A stretch of DNA of 64,000 nt, taken from Triplophysa rosa (lineage: Eukaryota; Chordata; Actinopteri; Cypriniformes; Nemacheilidae). The first letter of the stretch is position 1, and every line of letters begins with the position of its first letter. Positions 41,510 to 54,402 of the stretch are shown piece by piece. The notes beneath the pieces are model-generated. The model was given only the letters and a program-made list of their open reading frames with translations, was not told the DNA's origin and searched no databases. The translations under genes and the position numbers were made by a program. The stretch spans positions 6,423,731 through 6,487,730 of the forward strand of contig NC_079913.1 of the NCBI RefSeq assembly GCF_024868665.1, written 5' to 3'.

Positions 41510-42891
41510 CAGATGAGGGCGCTGTTCAGAGTAAGAAAAAAAGTGTTTTGAGTATATTGATGTCAAAAAGTGTGATATTGGTAAGACAGCACTGTTGACA
41601 TCCAGCTGTCCATAAGTTTTTTCCTTGAGTTGATTGTAATATATTTTATTGTTTAATTATTTTACAAACAATTTTTTTTTAAGTTTAAAGGGTTTTACAA
41701 AAAGTTAACCATGACAAAGAAATGTATAACTTCTGTGGTCATACATATTTATTCAGCTCATATTGACAATGAAAGTTATCAATAATCTAATTTCTTATGA
41801 ACATTATCTATATTAAGTTATTTTGTCCTTTGTGAGAGAATGTTCTACCCAAAAAGTCTTAAAATTGAGCTGGAGGGCAACATCTAGCACTGATATACAG
41901 TAGGGGGTTTAAGGTGTTTTCACGGGTTGGATTCTTTTGTCTATATGGGCCTTGAGGTAGAGAATGCCAAGAACTTAAAACGAATGGGAAACTGCTTTGA
42001 AATGTCAGCAGATTCTTGCCTTTCAGTCCGAGCCTTTAGCCACAGATAAGATGTCAGCATGTACGTGAAGCAGGATTTAACACTTTTATCTCTTTCTGCA
42101 GGCCTCCGTTATCTTGATGCTTAAGCACTTCAGAGCACTTTTTAGTCAGTTAAAATACTTGAGGTTCTAAGGTGTTGAACTCTCCTACTTCATCTGAGCG
42201 TTTTGACTTGCAAATGAGGCTGTTGTAGCGTGTGAACGCCCTTGTTTGGGTTAAGCTTCATAAGTTCCCTCTCAGTTTACCCCAAGTCACAGGGAAAGTC
42301 CTGACACCCCCCCCAGCCATTAAGTGATTGACAGTTTAAATGTTCAGCCATTGGTTCTGTTTCCCAGTATAGATTTAGTTTAAGTTTGTTTCAGTTCATC
42401 TGTTATGATGAACATTTTTATATGCAAATTAAACTTTGCTACACAAATAAAGAGAAATTGATAGCTAGGGTTATCTTGGAGCTGATGAGATTTTCCCCAT
42501 TCTCTTAATGGAAAATGTAATGAGGTCATTGATCACAGTCCAACTTGCCTTCTATGACCCCACCAGTCAAATGGAAATGCAAATTAATTTCCCACACCAG
42601 TAGCCAGTGTAATCTCACTTCAACACAATTACCACAGCCAAATGATTTTAAATCTTCGGATACGGCCAAAGTTAAAGTATGAGGATGTATTCTGAGCTGC
42701 CCAGGTAAGAAGTTAACACTGTCATTCGATTACATGATATGCTGATGACTAAATGAAATTATTCACATATATTAATATTTGCAGAAAAGTGAGCGAGCCA
42801 GTTATGGCATATGGTAAAGCCTCCCAAATTTGAGGTCGAAAAATGGTTCCAATGATGCACGAACCTAATTACGGCTATTATTCTTTATTGT

Positions 42892-43023
42892 TACACCGTG
42901 TCTACACCGGACGTGACCGGCGCCGCATCCAGTGTGGATAAAATGTACAATTATAATGGGTTCTATTGCATTCTATTGTCTTTTGTCGTGTTGCGTCGAG
43001 CCGCGTCCGGTGTAGACACGGTG
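42892..43023. mobile_element. Short palindromic MITE
   Basis: ACACCGTGTCTACACCGGAC (42893) and GTCCGGTGTAGACACGGTGT (ending 43024) are exact inverted repeats around about 90 bp rich in CGACG/CGCG words. It stands out as CpG-rich in AT-rich DNA. Superfamily unknown and no clear target duplication. Confidence 0.7.
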
Positions 43024-44109
43024 TTACATTATATTAATAATCACAAAAAATAAAAGCTGCAATCTATAACTTTTGCCTCTACATTTCTGCTTAAAAAGCA
43101 AAAGTTATTTTACACATTTATCTTAACATGAGTTCAAGTCAAATGATGTCAACTGACATTTCCAACAAAACTGGACCCAACGGCTGATTTTTGCTCAATA
43201 ACGGTTTTTGTTTTGTTTATTGCAGCTTTATCATGTTAAATCAACAGTCCAACTGAATATATTATTTTTAACAAAAAAAAGCTTTTTTTCTGCTAATAAT
43301 TTGGTTGAAACATCAACCCCTTAACCCACAGCATTTTCTCTGCCAGGTTCTCCTTCCAAAAATGTTTCTTTGAGAGCAGGAAACGGCTGCTCTGGATTCC
43401 AGAGCCAACATATACAAGCCCTCACGTTACACCTTGTCGCTCTCTGGCACTGACACAATGTGTGGCTTTGTGGCAAAAATAAAAACAGAACGGATCTACC
43501 ATGCCCTGTTTTCGAAGGAACACGCGTTGGAGGAACGGAACATTTGGGAGAGGTCTTTTTTAAAAAAAGGCACAACAGAGGATAAATGTAAACAAGCCCC
43601 AGATGTACGTCCCTGATCTGACTGGCAGCTCGGAGGCTGGAGTGGGTTCTCAGCGCAGGCATGACTAAGTCAAATATAAAACACTTATGAAATAAACAAA
43701 GACTGGAGCTCTGATTAACCGATGCTTGGATTACAGCCATTCCACTTGAGGGTAAAATTCAACAAGCATGGATTTAACTGTGCCACTGTAGTCAAGTTAA
43801 AGGTAAAAAGGTTTCTTGAATGGTGTTCTAATGCAAAGTGCCATGTCTGGCATGTTAAAATAAGCATTGATTTTTGCCACGCATTGATACATTCAGTGCA
43901 GAGATCAAACATTAACCTGACTGACACGCACCACACCAAGACATTTTGACATAAATCTTTTTGTATGACCCTGGGCTATAAAATAATTGTTTTTCAATGA
44001 CAGATTCTTAAGAGTTTAAATCTGGATGCCACCCAATAATAAATAGTTGCAAAAAGTTTCTTGTATTTTCAATGGAGTTGTCTTTAAACTCGTTACATTT
44101 AATCTGTAT

Positions 44110-44705
44110 GTGTTTGCCTAGGATTCAAACCCATGACCTTGGCGTTGCTTGCGTTGCACCGTGCTCAGTGTTGGGTTTAACTAGATACCAAGTAATTAGT
44201 TACTGTAATTTAATTACTTTTCCCTTGAAAAAGTAAAGTAAGGGATTACTCTTATTTTTCTGTAATTTAATTAAAGTTACTTTTGATGTAATTAAACTAA
44301 ATACTTTGTGTAATATATGTGTGTGCAATAGTGGAATTGACATCAAAATTCAAAGTCTAACTTTAAAATCTGTGGTTTAATGTATAATTCTCACATTTGT
44401 AATACTTTGGTCAGTTAATAAGAGTACTTTATGTACTTTATGTAGTTTAGTATTATTTATTTGAATGAATTAAAAGAGCTCTTTCGTGCCTATCCTTGAA
44501 TCACTTAACTAATCAAGGTTGATATAGGATATAGAAAGTAATTAGTAATAAGTAACTAAATACTTTTTGGAGAGAGTAATTTTTACAGTAATCTAATTAC
44601 ACTATTGAATATGTAATTAGTAACTAGTAATTAATTACTTTTTCCAGAGTAACTTAGCCAACACTGACCGTGCTGCACCAACTGATGTACAGGAACAAAA
44701 CTGAC
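44110..44705 (-). repeat. tRNA-derived SINE split by a hAT element
   Basis: On the minus strand a tRNA-like head (GTTCCTGTACATCAGTTGGT, 44676-44695) is separated from its continuation (CATGGGTTTGAATCC with B box, about 44119-44133). The gap is exactly the hAT element at 44166-44666. Removing the element and one copy of its target duplication rejoins the SINE. Confidence 0.75.
44166..44666. mobile_element. hAT-type MITE inserted in a SINE
   Basis: A 501-bp element starting CAGTGTTGG and ending CCAACACTG, with a perfect 8-bp target duplication ACCGTGCT (44158-44165 and 44667-44674). The interior is full of AGTAATTAGTTACT-like words in both orientations, typical of a widespread vertebrate hAT family. 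Non-coding. Confidence 0.92.
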
Positions 44706-45187
44706 CAACCTCTGCAGCATTTAAACCAAAGCAAATATATATTTCAAGGTGCATGTTTTGCTAGGAAAAAAGTTTAGACATTCAAAATACACACATCCCC
44801 TATCTCACATCACACACAGCTACTCACCACACATTCGTATCCTGTAATTTTCACTGCTTCTTTCTGTCTGTCATCAGATACTTATCACACACAACCAGTC
44901 TGACTCTATGCATTGCTAATGTGAGAAGTCAACTCTCTGGTTTCATATTTACAGACTAGTTCAGACTTGATTTCATTTCATGAAGCATCTTACCTCTGTG
45001 TAATGCATCCTGCATTGAGTAAAATGCATCCTGCGGCTTTCAGTAAAAAAACTCCAATTGGTGCTAGCGAATGAGTCCAGCAAACATGTCCACAGTGATA
45101 TCAAGTCCAGACGAATTTTGTCTAAATTCAACTGTAGGTTTACTTTACCAGCGGTTTAAAGCAACAACACTCTATAAACACTCTTAC

Positions 45188-45400
45188 CAATCTACAACCA
45201 CACGCAAACACAAGATAATGCAATTGTCTCCTGTGTTTCCAAACACGGTCAACTGAATGCATCAATGTGTGTGCCAAGTGGCATGACTCCCTATAGTCAG
45301 ACCCCCAGGCCAGCCCCCTTTGCACTCAAGCCCCTCCCCCGCACTTCAAACACACTAGACTCGAGCGGCCCACGATCCACCCCCACCCCAAAACAACCCT
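45188..45400 (-). promoter_or_regulatory. prickle1: Candidate PRICKLE1 first exon and promoter
   Basis: The coding part of PRICKLE1 starts just after a 5' UTR acceptor at 41521, so a non-coding first exon must lie upstream. On the minus strand a strong donor (ATTG|GTAAGAG) ends at 45188, with GC boxes and C/G-rich sequence behind it (45290-45410). A second donor (AGAG|GTAAGA) ends at 44994 and could serve an alternative first exon. Confidence 0.35.
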
Positions 45401-46690
45401 CGTCCGCATTCTTCCTGAAAGAGCTGTCCACATCCACTGCAAACTCTCTTCAATCAACAGGGCCATTTGTTTTGTCCCTTTCATTCAAAGTCAAGTACAT
45501 CCTAGAGGAGTTTGTTCGGCATTGAATGCGTACATCGGGATTTTACTTGCATAAGTTGTAGCAACGCTCTGTTGTTTTCTACCAATGGGCCAGAGTCCCT
45601 GTTATTTCAGTCACATTTGTCATGTCAAGGAAAGAACAAAGGGTGCTTGGGAAATATATGTTAACATTGCAGACTAACTCACACAGACAGAAAAACAATG
45701 ATTATGTAACCGTACCTTACCGTGAAGCGTTGCTCTTATTGCATACACTCGTATTAATGACTCGTTGCTGTAAATCTACAACATTCCAAGCAGTTGGGAT
45801 GGGTGGGAATCAGCATAGAAATGAAATGTAGTGTATTTGTATGTAGTATAGATTGTGATAATAATGTTTTTTTACTAAATATGTTCTATTTATCTGCATC
45901 CCCACATAGGTGCTTATTTATTTATGTTCTTACAGCCTGCTGGTTGTGACCAATGACAGCTCGAGTTTGTTAACATTTGAAAGCGTCGACGCTGTAACGT
46001 TCTCAAGATTAAGGTATGATCCTAGGTCTTTAAAATTCGCTTTATACCTGTGTGTTTATGGCTAAAGCTGTGTATATTTACCTAGTTTTCACAAAGTCTA
46101 AGCATTAACATAAGCTTCAATATCACCCCCCCCCCCCCATTCCCTTAGACAGAGGTTGGTGTGTTGACAGTGATGATAGCCCCAATGGCCATCTCTCACC
46201 TCTATACTTCAACCGAATACAATGACCTTATTGTGTCGCTTCCTTTCCAATTCTTGATAATCTCACAAAGGAGAAACCGGTGATGCATGGGCCTTTCTTT
46301 TATCTGTAATTTAAACAGGAGATTATGCTTGCTGGTAATAATCCTTCTGTGTTACATTTAGTTTCATAGAAAAAAATGGTTTGATATGTTTAAGGATTTT
46401 AAAGCGAGACGCAAGACCCTGTTATGGCAATACGTAGCTTCCAAATGAGAAATGGATTGCATTATTGTACTGTGCACAAAAGCCGGACCCTCCCCGCATG
46501 CATCTCTGTTTAGTCATAGCTGCTCAGACCAATGCAGACTACTTCATCGCATTCCAGTCTAAATGTCAGATTAGTCTAAATAAATCCTGTGTGAAACTGC
46601 AAGGCTGAACAATTGCTAAATCATCCTTGTTAAAAGTCTTAAACTGGCCATAAAGCGAGTGTGTCATTCTTGAACCCGAGTTCAAGTGTC
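45401..46690. other. Flank upstream of PRICKLE1, nothing recognised
   Basis: No coding exon or RNA gene is supported. There is a poly-C run at 46125-46138 only. Confidence 0.45.
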
Positions 46691-46698
46691 TTCTAGAC

Positions 46699-46849
46699 TA
46701 GCAGTTCCCACCCTTGTTCCTGGAGGACCCCCAACGATACACATTTTAGATGTCTGCTTATCCAAACACACCCGATTCAACTCAGATAAGGGAGCCATCC
46801 AAAACGTGTACTGTTCTTGGTCCTCAAGTAACAGGGTCGGGAACCACTG
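46699..46849. mobile_element. Short hAT-type MITE
   Basis: A 151-bp element with GCAGTTCCCACCC at the left and GGGTCGGGAACCACTG at the right. It is flanked by TTCTAGAC (46691-46698) and TTCTAGAT (46850-46857), a target duplication matching at 7 of 8. The block GTTCCTGGAGGACCCCC is typical of this fish family. Confidence 0.8.
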
Positions 46850-46857
46850 TTCTAGAT

Positions 46858-49539
46858 CAGAGAGCTCTCGTTTTAGACGGCGAGATAAGATAGCGAGAGG
46901 AGGATGCCAAACAAACCCATTCCTCTTCGGGTTTTTGGCAGCCGCTTTGAAGAACCACTTAACCATCTCGGTTAACCATCAGAGGAACCTTTGTTAGAAG
47001 CTTCTTTCGCTTTGTGAGATGGTTATCAGGGACACCTCGAAATAGCAGAAAATGCCATGAAGAAATTTAATAAGGAGAAATGTGAACCATATAAACTTAG
47101 CAGGTGTAGTGCTGCTTGAAATTCCAGGGAATCAAACCCTGTTCCAAACATTTGCTCCACATATACAGTAGAGGTACACCACAAGTAGCATGCACCGTCC
47201 GAATTATTTTCTGGAAATATGAAGGGTGGAAAACACAACCCTTCCTGCTTCCTTAGAAAGTTTTAAGTTTCAGTCTATTACCGCAAACCCTACACAGTTA
47301 CCTCTAAATGATCTTAAAGGAAAGGGAAGCTACGTGCCAACACCTAAGGTTCACATCCTCCTCTTGCCATTGTAAAACAAGGCGGCCTTCCCCTGGCAAG
47401 CCATTATATGCGACAACGCATATTTCACCTCATTGCAACGCCAATTGACAAGCGTTTAAGAATGGGTGCTGTCCTTCTGCATTCACATGTCAATGCTACC
47501 TAACTAATGATGCTTTTTCTCAATGATCTTTGACCCCCGCACACACCCCGTACCCTCTGCCCATCTCTCTTAGTCTTTAGGTTCTGTTCTCTTCTGTGTT
47601 ACCAACAAGGCGTTGAATTAATGGATGTAAGACAGTCGGTCCCATCCAGCTGCACGGATTAGAACAAAACATTGTAAGGGAAGGTTGCGTATTTGGTAGG
47701 AAGGTGTAGGTAACAATCTCCAGAGGTATTTTTCGCGTTCAGGCTTTGATAATTTACATCCCAATTGTCTCTATCACAGCATCTCCCGCATGTCGATCGT
47801 TCTATTGATTTGATAATGACTGAATCAGAGATTGTCACACCACATGTGTTGTGGTTCACACTATCAGCTCAAAACATCAGAGTCTCTGTGATGTACGACA
47901 GTTCACGCCTGATAACCGCTGTCAGTCGCTGCGATTTGGATGTCTTTAGATCTGTGATTTGGATTTGAGCAACATAAAGGAGAGGAAGAGCTGAATGTGC
48001 GGTGTTAACAAATACACTTTTGAGGCATACCAGTGAATGGAAGCAGACTTGCTCTGGCAATTTTCTACTGAACATCTGTGCCGAGGAGCCCATTATGACA
48101 GAGAAATTTCCACCAAATATTCAAAAAGATTATTAGATATTAAAGAGATTTATTTTACTTGACTGCAGCGTAAAAACAAAGCAGCCGGTGATGTGAAATG
48201 ACAACTTTGAAAACAAGCCTCTGCAAACCAGTGCCGTGGACAGATCTGGTTTGCGTGAGGATGAAACATGAAAATGTTATTGATATTTGTCAATTTTTTT
48301 GTAATTATTGAAAATGAAACTGATCTAAAAACAAGCAAAGCCTTCGTCACACACTTAATCTGCTATACATGAAAGATCTGAGCGCACACAAAACTCTGAA
48401 CTTCTGTTTTTCATACATTGCAGACCACAAAGCATCCGCTCCTCCTGCAATTCACAAAATTCCTATTCACACCCATCATCAATCCATTCACACTCCGTCC
48501 GTAACACTGCTCAAGTCCCTACTGAAGTCTGAATTTGAATTGAATTGAATTGACTATTCGCACCTGGAAGCTGGCCTACAAACAGAGATTAAAGTCTCGC
48601 ACTCTGAAAGTGCCGCATCCATCAGCAAGGCTCAGGGATAAATGCTTTAGTGAGCGCTCTTCTCACTGCTGTGTTAATATTCAGAGTCACGGGCACAGGC
48701 TGGTGTGAGATATCGGGTCATAAAAGAAAACGGAACTTATGTGTGCCAAAACTTAATAGCCCGCCGTCGGGTGTTTTTAAGACACCTTCGCAAAAGAGCT
48801 GGGGTTGTAAAGCGTAATAAAAGGACGTACGTTCCGCTATAATCATGGTCTTGAATAGCTTGCGAGCAAAGAAAGGTCAGATTAGCTGGCAATACTAACA
48901 TACAGTTATGTGCAGTGACACGTTGTGTGATTAAATGCTCTTTTATGGTTTTTACATGAGAGAGATTTAAACCTGACCAATGGTTTCAGCGCATTGACTT
49001 ATTTTGTTTAACAGTCTGAGAATTCAGAAAAATGACTTTTTGATATCATGGGTGTTACAACTTTGTTATTATTGTCTCCATTTAGATTCAAACCTGTACT
49101 CGCATGTAGAGTAATAAACTGTAATTTACACTGTAAAGTACTGAAATTTGACTTAGGTGTGACTGCCTCATAAACATATACGATATGGAGAAGATTATAG
49201 TAATGATGATATATGCAGTGTGTCAGGCACTTGAAGAGTCGAGGCTGAGCTTGGCCTCTCATCCGCAGGGACCAGCTGCGTGTGTGCATGCATTTAGTTC
49301 ATAATGGGTCCTGTTTTATTAGAGGCCTCCTTGCCCTCTCCTGCCTGCCTAATTTGATATTGTTAACTGATACATTCCACTTTAAAGGAGAACAGAGGTC
49401 ACGCTAACCTCTACAGATGCGTGCTTGCCTGCAGAACATAAAAGGGAATTTTTTTATAACCCCTCAAATATATGTTGTTTTAAAAATATGAAGGCCGTTT
49501 TAATTGGCTTAAAGAACAAAGCATTTTAATTACACTCAT
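46858..49539. other. Gene-poor flank
   Basis: No coding exon, RNA gene or well-defined repeat is supported. A short GAATT-based simple repeat lies at 48534-48551. The open frames present do not look like protein. Confidence 0.45.
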
Positions 49540-49765
49540 GTCATTTCAAAGCTGTTTAACTTTCATTTTTTTTGCAAAACACAAAGACAGTATTTTGAGA
49601 AACGTTGGTGAGTAAACAACATCGGCCCTTATTGACTTCCATCGCACAGACACAACACAACTGAGACATTTTTTAAAATATCTTCTGTTGTGTTCCACAG
49701 AATAAAGAGTCATATACAGGTTTTGAATGACATGGGGACAATGAAATGAAATGATTCTTTTTTTT
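49540..49765 (-). repeat. Diverged GATAGTTCACCC-type element
   Basis: The sequence carries AAATATCTTCTGTTGTGTTCCACAG-like and TTGAATGACATGGGGACAATG-like words of the same family as 31641-31915, in the same relative order but decayed. Terminal repeats are eroded. Confidence 0.55.
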
Positions 49766-52700
49766 CTTCTTGTTACCTTAACAAAAAGTTGGAGGTTGTG
49801 CTTTATAATAATGTCAGAATGCAAAAAAAATTTTTTTAATGCAAAACATATTTACTATCTAGTTCCCTTAATTTGACTACTGAGTAAAAATGTTCTTTAA
49901 AGGTTTTGTGAGATACCGCACAAAGAGAACAGAGAGGTTTAGATCAGGAAATGACCTAATGGTGCCCACATAAGCAACACCACACAATTTCAGAATACCT
50001 GCCAGCCCACATTTCCGATGACCAACACTTTCTTTTTATGTGTGTGAATGTATGTTACACACATGTGCATCTATTAGTTTTAAAATGAGATTTTTTTTCA
50101 CATTAGTCATTTAAGTTCTGCAACTAATAATTCAAGGGGGTCTGAATATGTCTTAAGGGGGGCCTCGCGTAGAGAGTTGAAGACCACCCAGCCAAACAAC
50201 AGCCCTTATCAAACTCCACCGGGCTTCTACTATGCTCACTGACCCTTTACCGTTACACATCCCAATTACAATCGTTTGCCTCATGCCGAACAAACAGAGA
50301 ACATCTGCTCCTTATGCCGTTGAGTGTGATTATTAAGGAGATTTTACTCCCAGACCGACATGCAGAGGAAGCGCAACAGACAGGAATAACAAGGCGAGGT
50401 ACGAGTGCGTTCGATTTGTTTTTATTAGCGACGATACACTGCAACATCTAAAAACAATGAGGCTGATGTGTTGCTAGTTCATTAGTTGGTTTTTCCTGCC
50501 GCCACTTTCTGTCGTGCAGTTTAATCGGGTGCTGATGATGTTATTGTGGTTTACTGATTTTATTACTGAATATTACTGATATTATTCTGATTTACGGTAA
50601 CATACTTTATATTTGGTAAAATACACAGTTAAAGCTGCAATCCATCATTTTTTTCCATTTAAAATAAGCAATAATTATTAGTTACTGAGCACGTATATCT
50701 TAAAGTCTTTGAAACTCTCTCCTTAACCCCATTTGCAATGGTAAGCTTATAATGATGATTTTTAGTTGAGCTGTCGAGTACAAATTTTGTGGGAAATGTT
50801 CATTTGAAGTCATTTTATTTCAACCCACGTATGGCTAAGTACGTTCAATAACATGCAGTTTTATCTTTCTAACAGAGATGGCGATATAGAGTCAAAAGTT
50901 ATACACTGGAGCTTCAAAGTAGTGACTTTTTGGGACATTCATTCAGGTATCAGTGAACACTTCGGGCCACCTACATTATTTTGAGAGCGCCAAAATCAGA
51001 CCTCAGTCATTATGTTGATAAATCGTGCAACTCTGAATGCTATCTTGCATCATTCCCATTTGGAAGGTAATTACTCCCCTCCCAGCAGGGAAATGTAAGC
51101 CTGGGGTTTGGAGAGAAGGGGGTGCGTGCAACAGTAATGACAATAGACCCCTCGGGCAGGTTGGTTATTAGGGCTTAAAACACACATATGTTCACACACA
51201 ACGCCCTGTTACACAATCCGTTCCCTTTTCCCACAATTCATTGCCACTAACATGGCAAGCTCACCGGTAATCACCCACCTCAATTTATGACAAACTCGAC
51301 TGTACTTTCACCGTGAGGCTGTTTTGGAAGAGCGCTGCTTTGGGGTGACTGCGATGACGTGTAATTCAACACTTTTGAGTTGATATAGTAATCCTCACAT
51401 AATGGCCCTCTGTGTCAGGGGCCCCTCTCAGAAAATAATGCTATTCTGCTCCTTAAACGGCGAGAAAATTCGATTTTCTTTTTGCTTGTGGTGTGAATGA
51501 TACTTTAAGTTGTAAAGAGATTTTCATTTTGAAGGGAAGTCGTATTTGGAAAATTCCGTCACACAGTCTTACAAGTAACAGAGTTGCAAATAACGGCACT
51601 ATTCATTTCTTTTTTAATGTTTCATTTGATAATGATTGTAATGTTCAAGTGGTCTACTGTTGCCATGGTTACCCTGTTCACAAGGATCTGTTTGCCTCCA
51701 GGTAAAAATACATAGACGTGTATCATTTGCAGTTGAAAAATGAACGCCGCTGAAATGCATTTATCCCAAAATTCACTCTCTGCTTTGTTGGCACGTGTCA
51801 GTTTGATGTGATAAAGTGTCTCTTGCAGATTATCCGATGATCTTAGAAACAGATTTCATAATATCTGTATGTGCAGCCGTGACATGCATTTATTCAATGA
51901 TGTGCTGCAAGATGAATTTGTTTTTCCTCCGCAGATAAGTGAGAGAAAGGAAATGAGACGGAGAGAGAGAAATTTCGGTTCATTAGGCACCGAAGAAGAA
52001 ATGGGTCACGGGAGTGAAACGTATAATGAAGTCAAGTCTCTCCAAGGAGCAACAAGTATATTATTGAAAGGTAAACCCCTCAGTCCCCAAACAGATGTCA
52101 CAGACCCCTGGGGGTTTCTTCAAAGTTTCTCAGCAGGGTAAATTGCGTGCACACACACATGCATGTTTCTGTACTGTTCGTTACTACTGTTATATTATTA
52201 AGGACATCTCATAGACTCCCTGTTTTCACACCAAGCTACTGATGCTATACTTCAAAAATGTAGGCTACCTTAACAGAAACCTTCGCTCATTTAGTACACT
52301 TTTGTATTAGGGAGAACTGCCTAAAACCAGTTTAACTATATTTTTAAAAACATATTTAAAAACCATATCCAAACTTGTATACACACACGTATTGTGTGAA
52401 ATTTAGCAATTTTATGGGATTAAAGCCATAAAAGCAGGACGAGACGTCAAAACAAGCCTTTGCACGTTGCATTCACAGCCAAATGCGTTTGGATAATGAA
52501 TCGTGTCATGATGTTTTCTCTTTCCCTAGAAAAGCAAACCGTCTGGTTCCGGGGTTCATTCATGTTAACACACAGCGTGACTCTTTACAACCTGTTACCA
52601 ATGCGAGCGATTAAACCCCCAAACCTTTTAAGGCCAAACAAGCGCACAATAAAATCTCTGTTTGGTTGCAAGTTTTCATTAGCCCGAAAGCCCCAAGCAT

Positions 52701-54207
52701 TCATTAGCAAACCCCATGGTAAATGTCTTCCGTCCCACACTCCACATGTGGATAATCCGTTTCAGCATTGTAGGGGTGTTGAAATAAACTTTCTCCTATC
52801 CAAGCGTAATATGCAAAGACACCTCTAAGCAAACTTTGTAGGTTGATTTCCTAAAAGTATAAACTCTGTGGCACTAATGAAGCGTTTCTCTGTGCGTTTG
52901 GGTATCCAGACCAGGCCGACACACTAACACAACCAATTGCATCAATTTGAGGCAGGACTAACTTTGATTATCCGACTGATTTTCTTCTTTAAATGCTGTT
53001 CTGTGCATGACTGTTAAATGTCTGAGCAAGAAAAAGCTCCTGTGTATTCCTGTAATTTATTCTAATTTGCCATTTGTGTACGTGAACAGGGATATCCTGA
53101 TTGAATTTGTGACTTGAATTGGCTCAGTGATCTAATCTTTGGCTTATTTTAGACTCGGGAATGTCATGGCATTTGTGTAATCCGAGGCGGCAATGGACAA
53201 TGCCAAACATCTGTAATTGAAATATCACATCTGCCCACTGGGTCCTAGTTTAATAATAATCTCTCGAAACAGAACACTCTGTAGTCGGATCATATTGAAA
53301 TATTGATCCGCATTGCATCTCGATTGAAACAGAGGTGTTTCAGCTGTCAGGTTGACTGTGTTGCTCTCAGCGTCCGTTGAGTTGCTTTTATCTCCACACT
53401 TTGCTGAACGTCTGCCGCACGTGTTTACTCATCTCACTCTTGCGCTTTGATTATAAAGGAGCTGCCGGCAGTCGTCTGCCCGACCAAGTGAAATCATTAC
53501 CTGCCTTAAATCTCCACGTCTGATACGGCTGTCATGGGTAATTACTGCGGTGCCAAATAACCTTGCTTGAGTTAAATATGTGCTAATCAAAATGAATTGC
53601 TAGGATCTTTTGGCTTTGCAAAACACCTTACCTCAAACCGTTTTTTTTTGTCTCTATTAGGATGGTTGAGATGCGACGTGTTTTAATAGCAACCCGCTGT
53701 TCTGCAGCCTCACCGCGATGTGCTTTGCGAGCGAGCCAAGGCCTGACATTTGTGTTTCATTTCTCAAGCGCTGAAGAACCAGTCACCGAGTAATTAGAAA
53801 CGACTCGAGCATCTCCCACACAGAGCCAGACAAGCGTTTCGACCTACAAGCTGTCAGTCGTGGTGGGTTAAATCTATTTTTTTGGAGCCTTTGTGCTCAC
53901 ATGATCGACGTTGCTTGGTTCACGTGATGTTTCAGGACAGTGGAGAAGATTTTTGTATTTTTTGATAATCAGAAACAAAACGTTGGAGCTGTGGATTTGC
54001 AGTCTGGCATGTTGCATCGTGGTGCTCATGCGGGCTATTTATGTTCGAACAGGGCATGCTTTATTTGTCCACTTTACTTGTCCTGATCATTTCATGTGAT
54101 TTCTATACTGTCTGTTTTAGAAAAAAAAGCAAAAAAGGTCTTAAAAATTGCATTTCCAACACTTTTATATCAGACTATGTACTAGCATGCAATTGCATTG
54201 CTTTAGT
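49766..54207. other. Gene-poor flank with conserved-looking non-coding DNA
   Basis: No recognised gene. Long repeat-free stretches (51.0-51.45 kb and 53.05-53.6 kb) have the mixed, homeobox-site-rich character of vertebrate conserved non-coding elements. An exon-like segment lies at 51935-52070. Both are discussed in the findings. Confidence 0.4.
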
Positions 54208-54394
54208 CCAATGGTTTCCAGCCTATAGAACCAGGGTCCACCTCTTAGTCAGACCAAACCTTAAAAGACCTAGATTTGATTCTTCACATAAGTAAATATA
54301 GTTTTTGAAATCTTTAAAGAATTTTTTTTGTTTTATATATCCTCTCTGTGGACCCCCACAGAGTGCCTTCACAGCCCCCTGATTTAAAACCCTG
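54208..54394. mobile_element. Degenerate hAT-type MITE
   Basis: Decayed inverted ends CCAATGGTTTCC and AAAACCCTGG enclose 187 bp. Flanks GCTTTAGT (54200-54207) and GCTTTAGA (54395-54402) match at 7 of 8 positions, as expected for an old hAT target duplication. The block TGGACCCCC is shared with sibling elements. Confidence 0.6.
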
Positions 54395-54402
54395 GCTTTA
54401 GA

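Noticed and set aside
45265..45525. A proline-rich 86-aa + strand open frame
   Set aside because: It arises from a C-rich promoter-like stretch and has no family resemblance.
52460..52828. A 122-aa + strand open frame
   Set aside because: No domain, no splice context, and noise-like composition.
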